From Spirochaetales bacterium (GTDB lineage: Bacteria; Spirochaetota; Spirochaetia; DTKZ01), in contig JAGODW010000094.1 in assembly GCA_017998025.1 (NCBI GenBank), positions 1 through 6,326 of the forward strand: a stretch of DNA of 6,326 bases. The letters run 5' to 3'. The position numbers and the translations under genes are program-made. Below, one piece after another: positions 1 through 5,263 of the stretch. The number at the start of each line of letters is the position of its first letter. Position 1 is the stretch's first letter. The notes under the pieces are model-generated. The model was not told the origin of the DNA, searched no databases, and worked only from the letters and a program-made list of their open reading frames with translations.

Positions 1-733
1 GGAACGGATAAATAAGATTGCACGATTCAACAAAAAGGGAAAACGCCCTCAAACGATCGCCTGTAATGTGGATCAGGTCCTGATAGTAACCAGTGCAGAG
101 TCTCCGCCGTTTCGACCCCGGTTCATTGACCGGGTTTGTGTGGTGGCAGATGCAGAAAAGATCCCTCCTCTGATCTGTTTAAACAAGATCGATCTAGGTG
201 TGGACAAAACAACAGAATTGAGAATCCGCATCTTTGAGGAGTTAGGGTATACTGTTTTTCGCACCTCTGCTACTACCCGGGAAGGATTCTCGGAATTGAA
301 ACAGTATATAGAAGGAAAACGCACCGTCCTTCTGGGGCAATCCGGGACCGGGAAGACAAGTATCTTGAACGTACTGCTTCCCGGGCAGGAGCGTAAAACA
401 GGTCCCATATCAGAAAAATATAATAGGGGAAGTCATACGACCGTACTTGCGTACATGGAGATCGCACCGGAGGGGTGGGAGATCATTGATACCCCTGGTG
501 TCCGGGAATTTGAACCGGTGGGAATTTCAGCGCAGAACGTGAGCTGGTTTTTTAAAGAATTCCTTCCATTTCGTGGATTGTGCCTCTATCCCAACTGTAC
601 CCATACATTAGAACCAAACTGTGCTGTTGTTGATGCAGTGGAGAAGGGGAGTATACATCCGGATCGGTACGAAAGTTATCTTCGTATTTTTTTCGCCCTT
701 AAAGAGAGGGAGCGGGTGCTCTACTATGAATGA
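1..733 (+). CDS. rsgA: Ribosome small-subunit-dependent GTPase A (RsgA/YjeQ), 5'-truncated by the window edge
   Basis: The gene is open from base 2 with no credible start, so its N-terminus lies upstream; 243 codons are visible before the TGA at 731-733. The visible part starts at the end of the OB-fold (PQTIACNVDQVL). It continues with the circularly permuted GTPase order that defines the family: G4 NKID (182-193), then G1/Walker A GQSGTGKTS (335-361), then the G2 region RGSHTT, then G3 DTPG (488-499). A C-terminal zinc-binding motif follows, with Cys-x4-Cys-x-His-x5-Cys ligands between 581 and 622, then a short helical tail. In other bacteria RsgA binds the 30S subunit and uses GTP hydrolysis to check late maturation and release factors such as RbfA; it is cytoplasmic. 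The P-loop has TGKT where many homologues have VGKS, a conservative change. Roughly 60-90 residues are probably missing. The stop codon overlaps the start of mutS2 by 8 nt, suggesting translational coupling. Confidence 0.95.
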   Translation, partial: ERINKIARFNKKGKRPQTIACNVDQVLIVTSAESPPFRPRFIDRVCVVADAEKIPPLICLNKIDLGVDKTTELRIRIFEELGYTVFRTSATTREGFSELKQYIEGKRTVLLGQSGTGKTSILNVLLPGQERKTGPISEKYNRGSHTTVLAYMEIAPEGWEIIDTPGVREFEPVGISAQNVSWFFKEFLPFRGLCLYPNCTHTLEPNCAVVDAVEKGSIHPDRYESYLRIFFALKERERVLYYE

Positions 734-3062
734 GCATGCTCTGGAGCTCCTGGATTTCCTAACCGTGCGGGAGGAGGTCGAATCTTACGCATGGAGTATT
801 GAGGGGAAAAATCAAATCCAATCCGAAGAGTTCTTTACCCGTCGCACAGATCTAGAATCGTTTCGAACTCTTGTGCGGGAGTTTCGTAATCTTTTTGAAA
901 CTTTGCAAGAGAATCCTCAGTTCTTTTTCCCTGATATTACCGAGGCTGTACATACGGCAGAAAAACCCGGGTCCCAACTAGAGGGAAAGGAAATAGCAGG
1001 AATAATTCAGTATCTCCAACAGTCCAGGCAGCTAAAAGGGTTTCTGGGGAAGGGAGAAACAGAACTACAGGAAGAGGCAGGAGATTTGCCGGATCTCTCT
1101 GATTTAGCCCGGGTACTGGGGAAATTCGTGGATCCGGAGGGGAACTTAAAGGAGCAGGAGATTCCTTCCCTGCGGACAATCGGAGAACGGATACGGTATA
1201 TACGGAGAGAAATAGATAAGATAGCCATCTCCTACCTGCAGAACACCTTGTACCGGGGATACTGGCAATCGGATGTTCCTTCACTGAAGGATGGGCGGAT
1301 TGTGCTTCCTTTAAATATTCATTTTCGGGGGAAGATCCGCGGGGTCGTACATGAAGTGTCTGCCCGGGGTGCCACGGTTTTTTTTGAGCCGCTCGATATC
1401 TTTGAACGAAACAATCGATTGATCGAAGAAGAAAATGAGTATCGCTGGGAAGTGGTGCGTATTCTCCGGGAACTCACTGCAAAGATCCATGATCGTATAC
1501 CTGAACTGGTATATCTCCGTGAACGGATTGCCGTGTTGGACAGCAGGCAAGCCCGGGCACGGTATGGAAGGGTTCATGCCTGCACATTCGCTGAAGTTGA
1601 TTCAGATAGAATCTGTGTTCGAAGTGCCCGACATCCTCTTCTTGGTTCCCGGGCAGTACCTATCGATCTTGAACTTCCCCCGGGAACGCGGATCCTGATC
1701 CTTTCCGGTCCTAACACGGGTGGTAAAACTGTAGCCTTGAAGACTCTCGGACTGCTCGCATTGTTGAATCAATTTGGCCTTGAAATACCTGCTTCAGATT
1801 CTTCCCTTCCCCTTTTTGATAGCGTATTTGTAGATATAGGGGATGAACAATCCATAACAGAATCTCTTTCCACCTTTTCTGCCCATATCCGAAACCTATC
1901 CCGTATCTATAAAGAATGTACGGAATACTCCCTTATTTTACTGGATGAATTAGGAGCCGGTACGGATCCTGAAGAAGGATCTGCACTGGCTATGGCGTTT
2001 TTAGAGAGCTTTCAAAGAAAACAAGCATTCCTCTTTGGAACAACTCATCTCGGAACGGTAAAACATTTTGTTTTTTCCAGACCGGGCATGATCAATGCAT
2101 CGGTGGATTTTAACGTAGAGGAGCTGAAACCGACGTACCGTATCCTTTCAGGAATTCCAGGACCCAGTTATGCCCTGGAGATTGCCGAACGATGCGGTGC
2201 ACCGGCGGCAGTGCTGGACATTGCCCGGTCGCACCTACAGGCTGGCGAAACAGACTATAGCCGAACTCTCCGGGATCTGATGGAGAAAGAGCAGGAATAC
2301 CAGAAACGGCTGGAAGAAGTAGGGCAGATCGAGGACAAACTGAAAGATCAGTACGAAAAACTAAAAAATTGGGAGGCTAACCTTTCACAGAAAGAATTAG
2401 AGCTTCGATCCGGAGGGATCCGGGAATTGGCCGATTTTCTCTCCACGGCACGAAAGGAGCTGGAAGCCCTCGTTCGTCACCTGAAAGAAGGAGAACTTAA
2501 TCGAGAAAAAATACGAACCTCTCAGGATTTTCTTCAAAACATCCAATCTTTTCTGGTACAACAACTATCCAGGCAGGAGGAGGTGCAGAGAAAAACTCTA
2601 AAACCACTTTCCATTCCGCTAGAGCCGGGGATGGAAGTTCGTATTCGCAATCACACGCAAAAGGGCATTCTCAGGAAACACCTGAAAGGAGATGTGTGGG
2701 AAGTGGCGGTCGGTACTCTACGGATACAGGTTCCTGAACGGGATATCGCAGAGGCTTCCATTGCTTCAAACAAAGAGGAACGGGTGAGTTTTGTCGATTC
2801 GTTTACCCCGGAGCCGCCTCGTCTGGAGTTGGATCTACGGGGTATGCGGGTAGAGGAAGCGCTCCAGGCCCTGGAGCGCCAGATAGATGCTGCGGTACTC
2901 CATAGTCTAAAAGAGTTTGGAATTATTCATGGAAAGGGAGAAGGGATTCTCCAGAACTCTGTTCATCAGTACCTTTCCCATTGTCCTCAGGTAGAGGAGT
3001 TTCACTTTGCACTCCCTGAAGCAGGAGGAACGGGCAGAACCCTCGTTCGAATGAAACAGTAA
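726..3062 (+). CDS. mutS2: Endonuclease MutS2 / ribosome-splitting ATPase (RqcU-like), full length
   Basis: The product is 778 aa, the usual MutS2 length. I chose ATG 726 because the protein then starts MNEHALELLDF, a typical MutS2 N-terminus; longer versions read back into rsgA. A purine-rich AGAGAGGGAG lies about 13 nt upstream. Domains in order: helical core/lever region; the RGVVHEVSARGATVFFEP segment (residues 205-222); Walker A GPNTGGKT (328-335); the STFSAH signature (382-387); Walker B with LLDE (D407, E408) and GAGTDP; the switch histidine in TTH (H441). A charged coiled coil follows (about 519-596), then a KOW-like small beta domain (about 632-678), then the Smr domain (about 700-778) with LDLRG (702-706) and HGKGEG (735-740). 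MutS2 lacks the mismatch-recognition domain of MutS. In other species it suppresses recombination or, in Bacillus subtilis, splits collided ribosomes. The Smr domain may be a nuclease, since the LDLR motif is present. HGKGEG has E where HGKGTG is common. No frameshift or missing ATPase motif is seen. Confidence 0.96.
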   Translation: MNEHALELLDFLTVREEVESYAWSIEGKNQIQSEEFFTRRTDLESFRTLVREFRNLFETLQENPQFFFPDITEAVHTAEKPGSQLEGKEIAGIIQYLQQSRQLKGFLGKGETELQEEAGDLPDLSDLARVLGKFVDPEGNLKEQEIPSLRTIGERIRYIRREIDKIAISYLQNTLYRGYWQSDVPSLKDGRIVLPLNIHFRGKIRGVVHEVSARGATVFFEPLDIFERNNRLIEEENEYRWEVVRILRELTAKIHDRIPELVYLRERIAVLDSRQARARYGRVHACTFAEVDSDRICVRSARHPLLGSRAVPIDLELPPGTRILILSGPNTGGKTVALKTLGLLALLNQFGLEIPASDSSLPLFDSVFVDIGDEQSITESLSTFSAHIRNLSRIYKECTEYSLILLDELGAGTDPEEGSALAMAFLESFQRKQAFLFGTTHLGTVKHFVFSRPGMINASVDFNVEELKPTYRILSGIPGPSYALEIAERCGAPAAVLDIARSHLQAGETDYSRTLRDLMEKEQEYQKRLEEVGQIEDKLKDQYEKLKNWEANLSQKELELRSGGIRELADFLSTARKELEALVRHLKEGELNREKIRTSQDFLQNIQSFLVQQLSRQEEVQRKTLKPLSIPLEPGMEVRIRNHTQKGILRKHLKGDVWEVAVGTLRIQVPERDIAEASIASNKEERVSFVDSFTPEPPRLELDLRGMRVEEALQALERQIDAAVLHSLKEFGIIHGKGEGILQNSVHQYLSHCPQVEEFHFALPEAGGTGRTLVRMKQ

Positions 3063-3063
3063 C

Positions 3064-3104
3064 TCCCTTCTTGCAATAAGGGATCATTCCTTATAGTATA
3101 AGGG
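3064..3104 (+). promoter_or_regulatory. Interleaved inverted repeats overlapping a Shine-Dalgarno (possible RNA switch or operator)
   Basis: The 48-nt spacer after mutS2 holds four related segments: TCCCTT (3064-3069), ATAAGGGA (3076-3083), TTCCTTAT (3087-3094) and TATAAGG (3097-3103). Segments 1:2, 2:3 and 3:4 can each pair. The 3:4 pair is a perfect odd palindrome, CCTTATA-G-TATAAGG (3089-3103), and it covers the AAGGG (3100-3104) that serves as ribosome-binding site for the ATG at 3111. Pairing 2:3 would free this AAGGG and pairing 3:4 would hide it. No U-tract follows any stem, so none is a normal intrinsic terminator. The palindrome could equally be a DNA operator. A weak promoter reading also exists (TTGCAA 3071-3076 with TAGTAT 3094-3099, 17 nt apart). 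The repeats are visible; any regulatory role is inference. Confidence 0.35.
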
Positions 3105-3110
3105 TTACCT

Positions 3111-3293
3111 ATGCCTATACGTACGCTCCTCGGAGTTATGATCGAGGTACTATCGGATTGGCAGATTTGGGTGGGGGCTGCCGTTTTTTTAGGTACCGTA
3201 TACTTGATACGCCAGGTTACTGTATTTGACAAACAACCACGAGTACGGATACGGATGCCCGAAGAACCCACTCCTCCCGGTAAAGGGTCATAA
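3111..3293 (+). CDS. Small single-pass membrane protein, function unknown (60 aa)
   Basis: I do not recognise this family. The ATG at 3111 has AAGGG six bases upstream, which makes it a better start than the internal ATG at 3138 (spacing only about 2 nt). Residues 17-33 (W-Q-I-W-V-G-A-A-V-F-L-G and on to I33) form one hydrophobic segment long enough to cross a membrane. The C-terminal tail is basic around residues 34-48 (R34, K41, R44, R46, R48) and then Pro/Glu-rich. The positive-inside rule predicts the tail in the cytoplasm and the short N-terminus outside. There is no lipobox and no cleavage site. It lies 48 nt after mutS2 and 31 nt before the lipoprotein gene, so it is probably co-transcribed with the latter. 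It could be a minor assembly or accessory protein. That it is a real gene rests on the good ribosome-binding site, the membrane segment and the absence of any other gene here. Confidence 0.7.
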   Translation: MPIRTLLGVMIEVLSDWQIWVGAAVFLGTVYLIRQVTVFDKQPRVRIRMPEEPTPPGKGS

Positions 3294-3324
3294 ACTAGAG
3301 AAAATTCCCAGGAGATATACAAGG

Positions 3325-3954
3325 ATGCAGTGGAAAAATCGTTTTAGAGTTCGAGAAATACTGCTTGTTCTTGGCAGTATCTTGCTTTCCTCCTGCATAG
3401 ATTTAGAGACAAAAATCGATCTATCTTCTGAGGGGTCTGGCACGCTTGAACTGGTATATACAGTAGCTTCTGCCCTGGTACAGATGGGTTCCAGCGGTAC
3501 TCAAGCGGTTTCTCTTCCATTACCCATAACCGAAGAAGATTTCAGGCAGTCCGTACTTCGAATTCCAGGACTTACGCTCCTCTCCTATAACCGAAAGGAT
3601 GAGCCTGAAAAGAGTGTAATTACTGCTAGATTAAGTTTTTCCTCGATTGAAGCGGTGAACATTCTTTTTGGAGGCCCTTCTCCTGTTTTATTACGTACTG
3701 CCGAAGGGCAGGAACAGGTGCTGGAGCTTCTAGTTGCTCCAGGAACTCCGGGAGGATTGGATCCAAAGACAAAGGAATTAGTGCAAGCATTCTTTTCCAC
3801 CTATTCCCTGCGGTTTCAAGTGAAAGTTCCTACTTCTGTGAAACGGACATCTTTATCCGAGGCTACGGTAGAAGGGAACACAGCCCGATTCTCAGTTCCC
3901 ATTCTTCAAGCACTGGACCGGGATACGGCATTGAAATGGCGAATCGTCTGGTAA
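3325..3954 (+). CDS. Predicted lipoprotein, possibly LppM/DUF3153-like (209 aa)
   Basis: The start is taken as ATG 3325: AGGAG at 3310-3314 lies 10 nt upstream, and the product then begins with a proper lipoprotein signal. That signal has a basic n-region (K4, R6, R8, R10), a hydrophobic core ILLVLGSILL, and lipobox L21-S22-S23-C24 with the Cys codon at 3394-3396. An in-frame ATG at 3226 would overlap the preceding small gene and put 33 charged residues before the signal, so it is rejected. The mature part starts IDLETKIDLSSEGSGTLELV, a beta-rich opening that recalls LppM/DUF3153-type lipoproteins. This resemblance is by eye only and weak. There is no second membrane segment, no cysteine besides C24 that I can see, and no enzymatic motif. 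It should be processed by Lgt and LspA and anchored in the inner or outer membrane of the periplasm. It is separated from the ATPase operon by 121 nt containing its own promoter, so a role linked to the ATPase is not shown. Confidence 0.82.
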   Translation: MQWKNRFRVREILLVLGSILLSSCIDLETKIDLSSEGSGTLELVYTVASALVQMGSSGTQAVSLPLPITEEDFRQSVLRIPGLTLLSYNRKDEPEKSVITARLSFSSIEAVNILFGGPSPVLLRTAEGQEQVLELLVAPGTPGGLDPKTKELVQAFFSTYSLRFQVKVPTSVKRTSLSEATVEGNTARFSVPILQALDRDTALKWRIVW

Positions 3955-3979
3955 AAATCAATGGTAGAACACCGAAATA

Positions 3980-3988
3980 GAACATTTT
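3980..3988 (+). repeat. 9-nt direct repeat GAACATTTT, copy 1
   Basis: The identical nonamer GAACATTTT occurs here and at 4023-4031, with starts 43 nt apart (about four helical turns). The second copy overlaps the proposed -35 box of the V-ATPase promoter. The spacing would suit a looped or cooperative operator, but a 9-mer repeat in AT-rich DNA may be chance. Confidence 0.3.
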
Positions 3989-4018
3989 TATTGTTTTTCC
4001 AAAAAAATCCATCAAAAA
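3985..4018 (+). promoter_or_regulatory. Phased A/T tracts upstream of the V-ATPase promoter (UP-element-like, likely curved DNA)
   Basis: T5 (3985-3989), T5 (3994-3998), A7 (4001-4007) and A5 (4014-4018) follow one another with centres about 8-12 nt apart, close to one helical turn. Such runs bend DNA, and directly upstream of a -35 box they can act as an UP element for RNA polymerase alpha subunits. The tracts are seen directly; the function is inferred from position. No GC-rich hairpin precedes the T runs, so I do not call a terminator for the lipoprotein gene. Confidence 0.4.
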
Positions 4019-4020
4019 TA

Positions 4021-4050
4021 TTGAACATTTTGAAGATTCACGTATACAAT
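4021..4050 (+). promoter_or_regulatory. Predicted sigma70-type promoter of the V-ATPase operon
   Basis: TTGAAC (4021-4026, 4 of 6 matches to TTGACA) is followed after 18 nt by TACAAT (4045-4050, 5 of 6 matches to TATAAT). Transcription would start near 4057, giving a leader of about 19 nt before the subunit E start. The AT-rich tract immediately upstream supports the call. It lies in the largest gene-free stretch of the window (121 nt, 3955-4075), just before a tightly packed operon. Confidence 0.55.
4023..4031 (+). repeat. 9-nt direct repeat GAACATTTT, copy 2
   Basis: This is the second identical copy of the nonamer at 3980-3988. It overlaps the last four bases of the proposed -35 element, where a bound regulator could block or help RNA polymerase. 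No regulator for it is visible in the window. Confidence 0.3.
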
Positions 4051-4062
4051 GCAAATACTCGT

Positions 4063-4071
4063 AGGAAGGGG
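4063..4071 (+). promoter_or_regulatory. Strong Shine-Dalgarno for V-ATPase subunit E
   Basis: AGGAAGGGG ends 4 nt before the ATG at 4076, with its AGGA core 9 nt from it. This decides the start in favour of 4076 over the in-frame ATG at 4049, which lies inside the -10 box (its A is base 4049) and has no ribosome-binding site. Confidence 0.75.
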
Positions 4072-4075
4072 TAGC

Positions 4076-4693
4076 ATGGACATTCAACTGAAAGAGTTAA
4101 TAGAAACTATTAAGCAGGATGGAATTGCCTCAGCAGAAGCGAAAGGGGCTGAAATCATCAAAGAAGCGGAAGAAAAGGCAAAGCAGATCGTATCGAAAGC
4201 GGAAGAAGAAGCGGCAAAGCTTCTCTCAGATGCAAAACGGGAAATAGCCCGATCCGAACAGGCTTCCCGGGATGCATTAGTCCAGGCGGGAAGAGACTTG
4301 CTGTTGAGCCTTGAGCGCAGGATTGTTCAGCTCTTTGAGGGAGTCGTTAAAACAGCCATAAAGGAATCCCTCGAGGGTAAAGGGCTTGTACAGATCCTTA
4401 CCACCCTTGTAACTGCCTGGGTTGAAAAGAACAGTCCGAATATCGAAGTTCTCCTTTCTCCGAAAGATTATCAAGCACTGGAAGGAGAGCTGCACTCCCG
4501 CTTAGCCGGGGTGTTAAAAGAGGGAGTTGTGCTGAAACCTTCCTCTTCTATCGAGGCTGGATTCAAAATTGGAGAGAAGAACGGGGCTGCGTACTATGAT
4601 TTTACAGTAGAGGGGTTGGCCGAGATCCTTTCTGCCTCGTTAAGCCCTCGGCTCTCGGAAATACTAAAGAACGCAGCGAAAGGAGAGAGTTGA
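4076..4693 (+). CDS. atpE: V-type ATP synthase/ATPase subunit E (peripheral stalk)
   Basis: The product is 205 aa, the usual size for bacterial V/A-type subunit E. Residues about 5-85 form a long charged, Ala-rich helix. Three consecutive 11-residue repeats are visible at residues 27-37, 38-48 and 49-59, with Ala at 31, 42 and 53. Hendecads of this kind give the right-handed coiled coil of the E/G stalk. The C-terminal half (about 86-205) is the globular head that binds the A/B catalytic ring; it ends with the typical GFKIGEKNGAAYYDF and a Ser/Leu-rich final helix. The protein is cytoplasmic and works as a stator, linking the A3B3 head to membrane subunit I so that rotation is coupled to ion transport. 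It is the first gene of the operon, 3 nt before the DUF2764 gene. No gene for the partner subunit G/H is seen next to it. Confidence 0.93.
   Translation: MDIQLKELIETIKQDGIASAEAKGAEIIKEAEEKAKQIVSKAEEEAAKLLSDAKREIARSEQASRDALVQAGRDLLLSLERRIVQLFEGVVKTAIKESLEGKGLVQILTTLVTAWVEKNSPNIEVLLSPKDYQALEGELHSRLAGVLKEGVVLKPSSSIEAGFKIGEKNGAAYYDFTVEGLAEILSASLSPRLSEILKNAAKGES
4679..4689 (+). promoter_or_regulatory. Ribosome-binding site for the TTG start of the DUF2764 gene
   Basis: AAAGGAGAGAG lies at the very end of the subunit E gene. AGGAG (4681-4685) is 11 nt from the TTG at 4697, and the downstream GAGAG is 7 nt from it. It supports initiation at a non-ATG codon here. Confidence 0.6.
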
Positions 4694-4696
4694 TCC

Positions 4697-5263
4697 TTGG
4701 CTCAATACTACTATACCCTGGCTGCACTTCCCTATCTGAAATTTGAAGACTCCCCACCGATCTCGCGGGAGGAGTTCCTCGAGTTTTGCCGGAGCACTCT
4801 CGCGGAAGCAGATCAACAGTATCTGGAAGGAGTAACCCTTTTGAGTTCCGAGGAAGAGTGCAGGGGAGAGACGTTATCTACATGGCATCAATGGGAACGT
4901 TCCTTCCGTACAGAATTAGCTAAACTACGGGCTGCTAAGCTTGGGATGGAGGCCGAAGGGATTCCCCGTATCATTCCGGAATCCCTAAGCATCGTGGAAA
5001 CTGCCCGAGGGGCTATGAATGAAACTTCGCCTGCGGCAGCAGAGCTGTTGATACTTCGCGCTTACTGGAAGGTCCTGGAAGAGCTGGAGGTAAACCACTT
5101 CTTTGATCTGGAAAAACTGGTGGTTTACTTTCTAAAATTGCAGCTTCTCCACTTAAAGGCTCAACGGAACCGGGAGGAAGGTGCCCGGAACTTCACCTCC
5201 TTGTACCATAAGATTCGGGATACACAGAAAAATACGATATTGGAACGCTGGAGTACACAATGA
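4697..5263 (+). CDS. DUF2764 family protein of the V-ATPase operon (188 aa)
   Basis: The start codon is TTG at 4697. It is chosen because the conserved family opening QYYYTLAALPYL falls at residues 3-14, no ATG or GTG is near, and an AAAGGAGAGAG precedes it. The rest (PPISREEFLEFC, then charged, leucine-rich stretches) looks all-helical and soluble, with no membrane segment or signal peptide. DUF2764 proteins are found between subunit E and subunit A genes in V-ATPase operons of spirochaetes, chlamydiae and Bacteroidetes; their function is not established to my knowledge. In Thermus and archaea that position holds subunits C and F, so a central-stalk or socket role like subunit C is a reasonable guess. 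It could also be an assembly factor. It lies 3 nt after subunit E, and its stop overlaps the subunit A start by 4 nt (ATGA), so equal, coupled expression with the catalytic subunit is likely. Confidence 0.88.
   Translation: MAQYYYTLAALPYLKFEDSPPISREEFLEFCRSTLAEADQQYLEGVTLLSSEEECRGETLSTWHQWERSFRTELAKLRAAKLGMEAEGIPRIIPESLSIVETARGAMNETSPAAAELLILRAYWKVLEELEVNHFFDLEKLVVYFLKLQLLHLKAQRNREEGARNFTSLYHKIRDTQKNTILERWSTQ

Noticed and set aside
621..725. Longer in-frame version of MutS2 starting inside rsgA
   Set aside because: The extra 35 residues read through the rsgA zinc motif and tail in another frame and do not look like MutS2; the family N-terminus starts at ATG 726.
937..1284. Minus-strand reading frame of 115 codons opposite mutS2
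   Set aside because: It is antisense to a conserved gene, with no ribosome-binding site or recognisable protein; the same holds for the other minus-strand frames, including those at 73-408, 3002-3322 and 5898-6218.
3064..3094. Intrinsic terminator after mutS2
   Set aside because: The stems are short and AT-rich and no U-tract follows.
3071..3099. Promoter TTGCAA/TAGTAT or TATAGT before the 60-aa gene
   Set aside because: The matches are modest, spacing to the better -10 (TATAGT) is only 15 nt, and transcription would begin at or after the ribosome-binding site. Kept only as a remark on the inverted-repeat feature.
3226..3324. Upstream ATG for the lipoprotein gene
   Set aside because: It overlaps the 60-aa gene and would bury the signal peptide behind 33 charged residues; ATG 3325 has a good ribosome-binding site and gives a standard lipoprotein signal.
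3961..3998. Terminator after the lipoprotein gene ending in the T-rich run
   Set aside because: The only hairpin upstream of the T run is a GGT/ACC stem of 3-4 bp at 3962-3974, too weak and too far from the T run.
4049..4075. Upstream ATG for V-ATPase subunit E
   Set aside because: It lies on the proposed -10 box and has no ribosome-binding site; ATG 4076 follows AGGAAGGGG.
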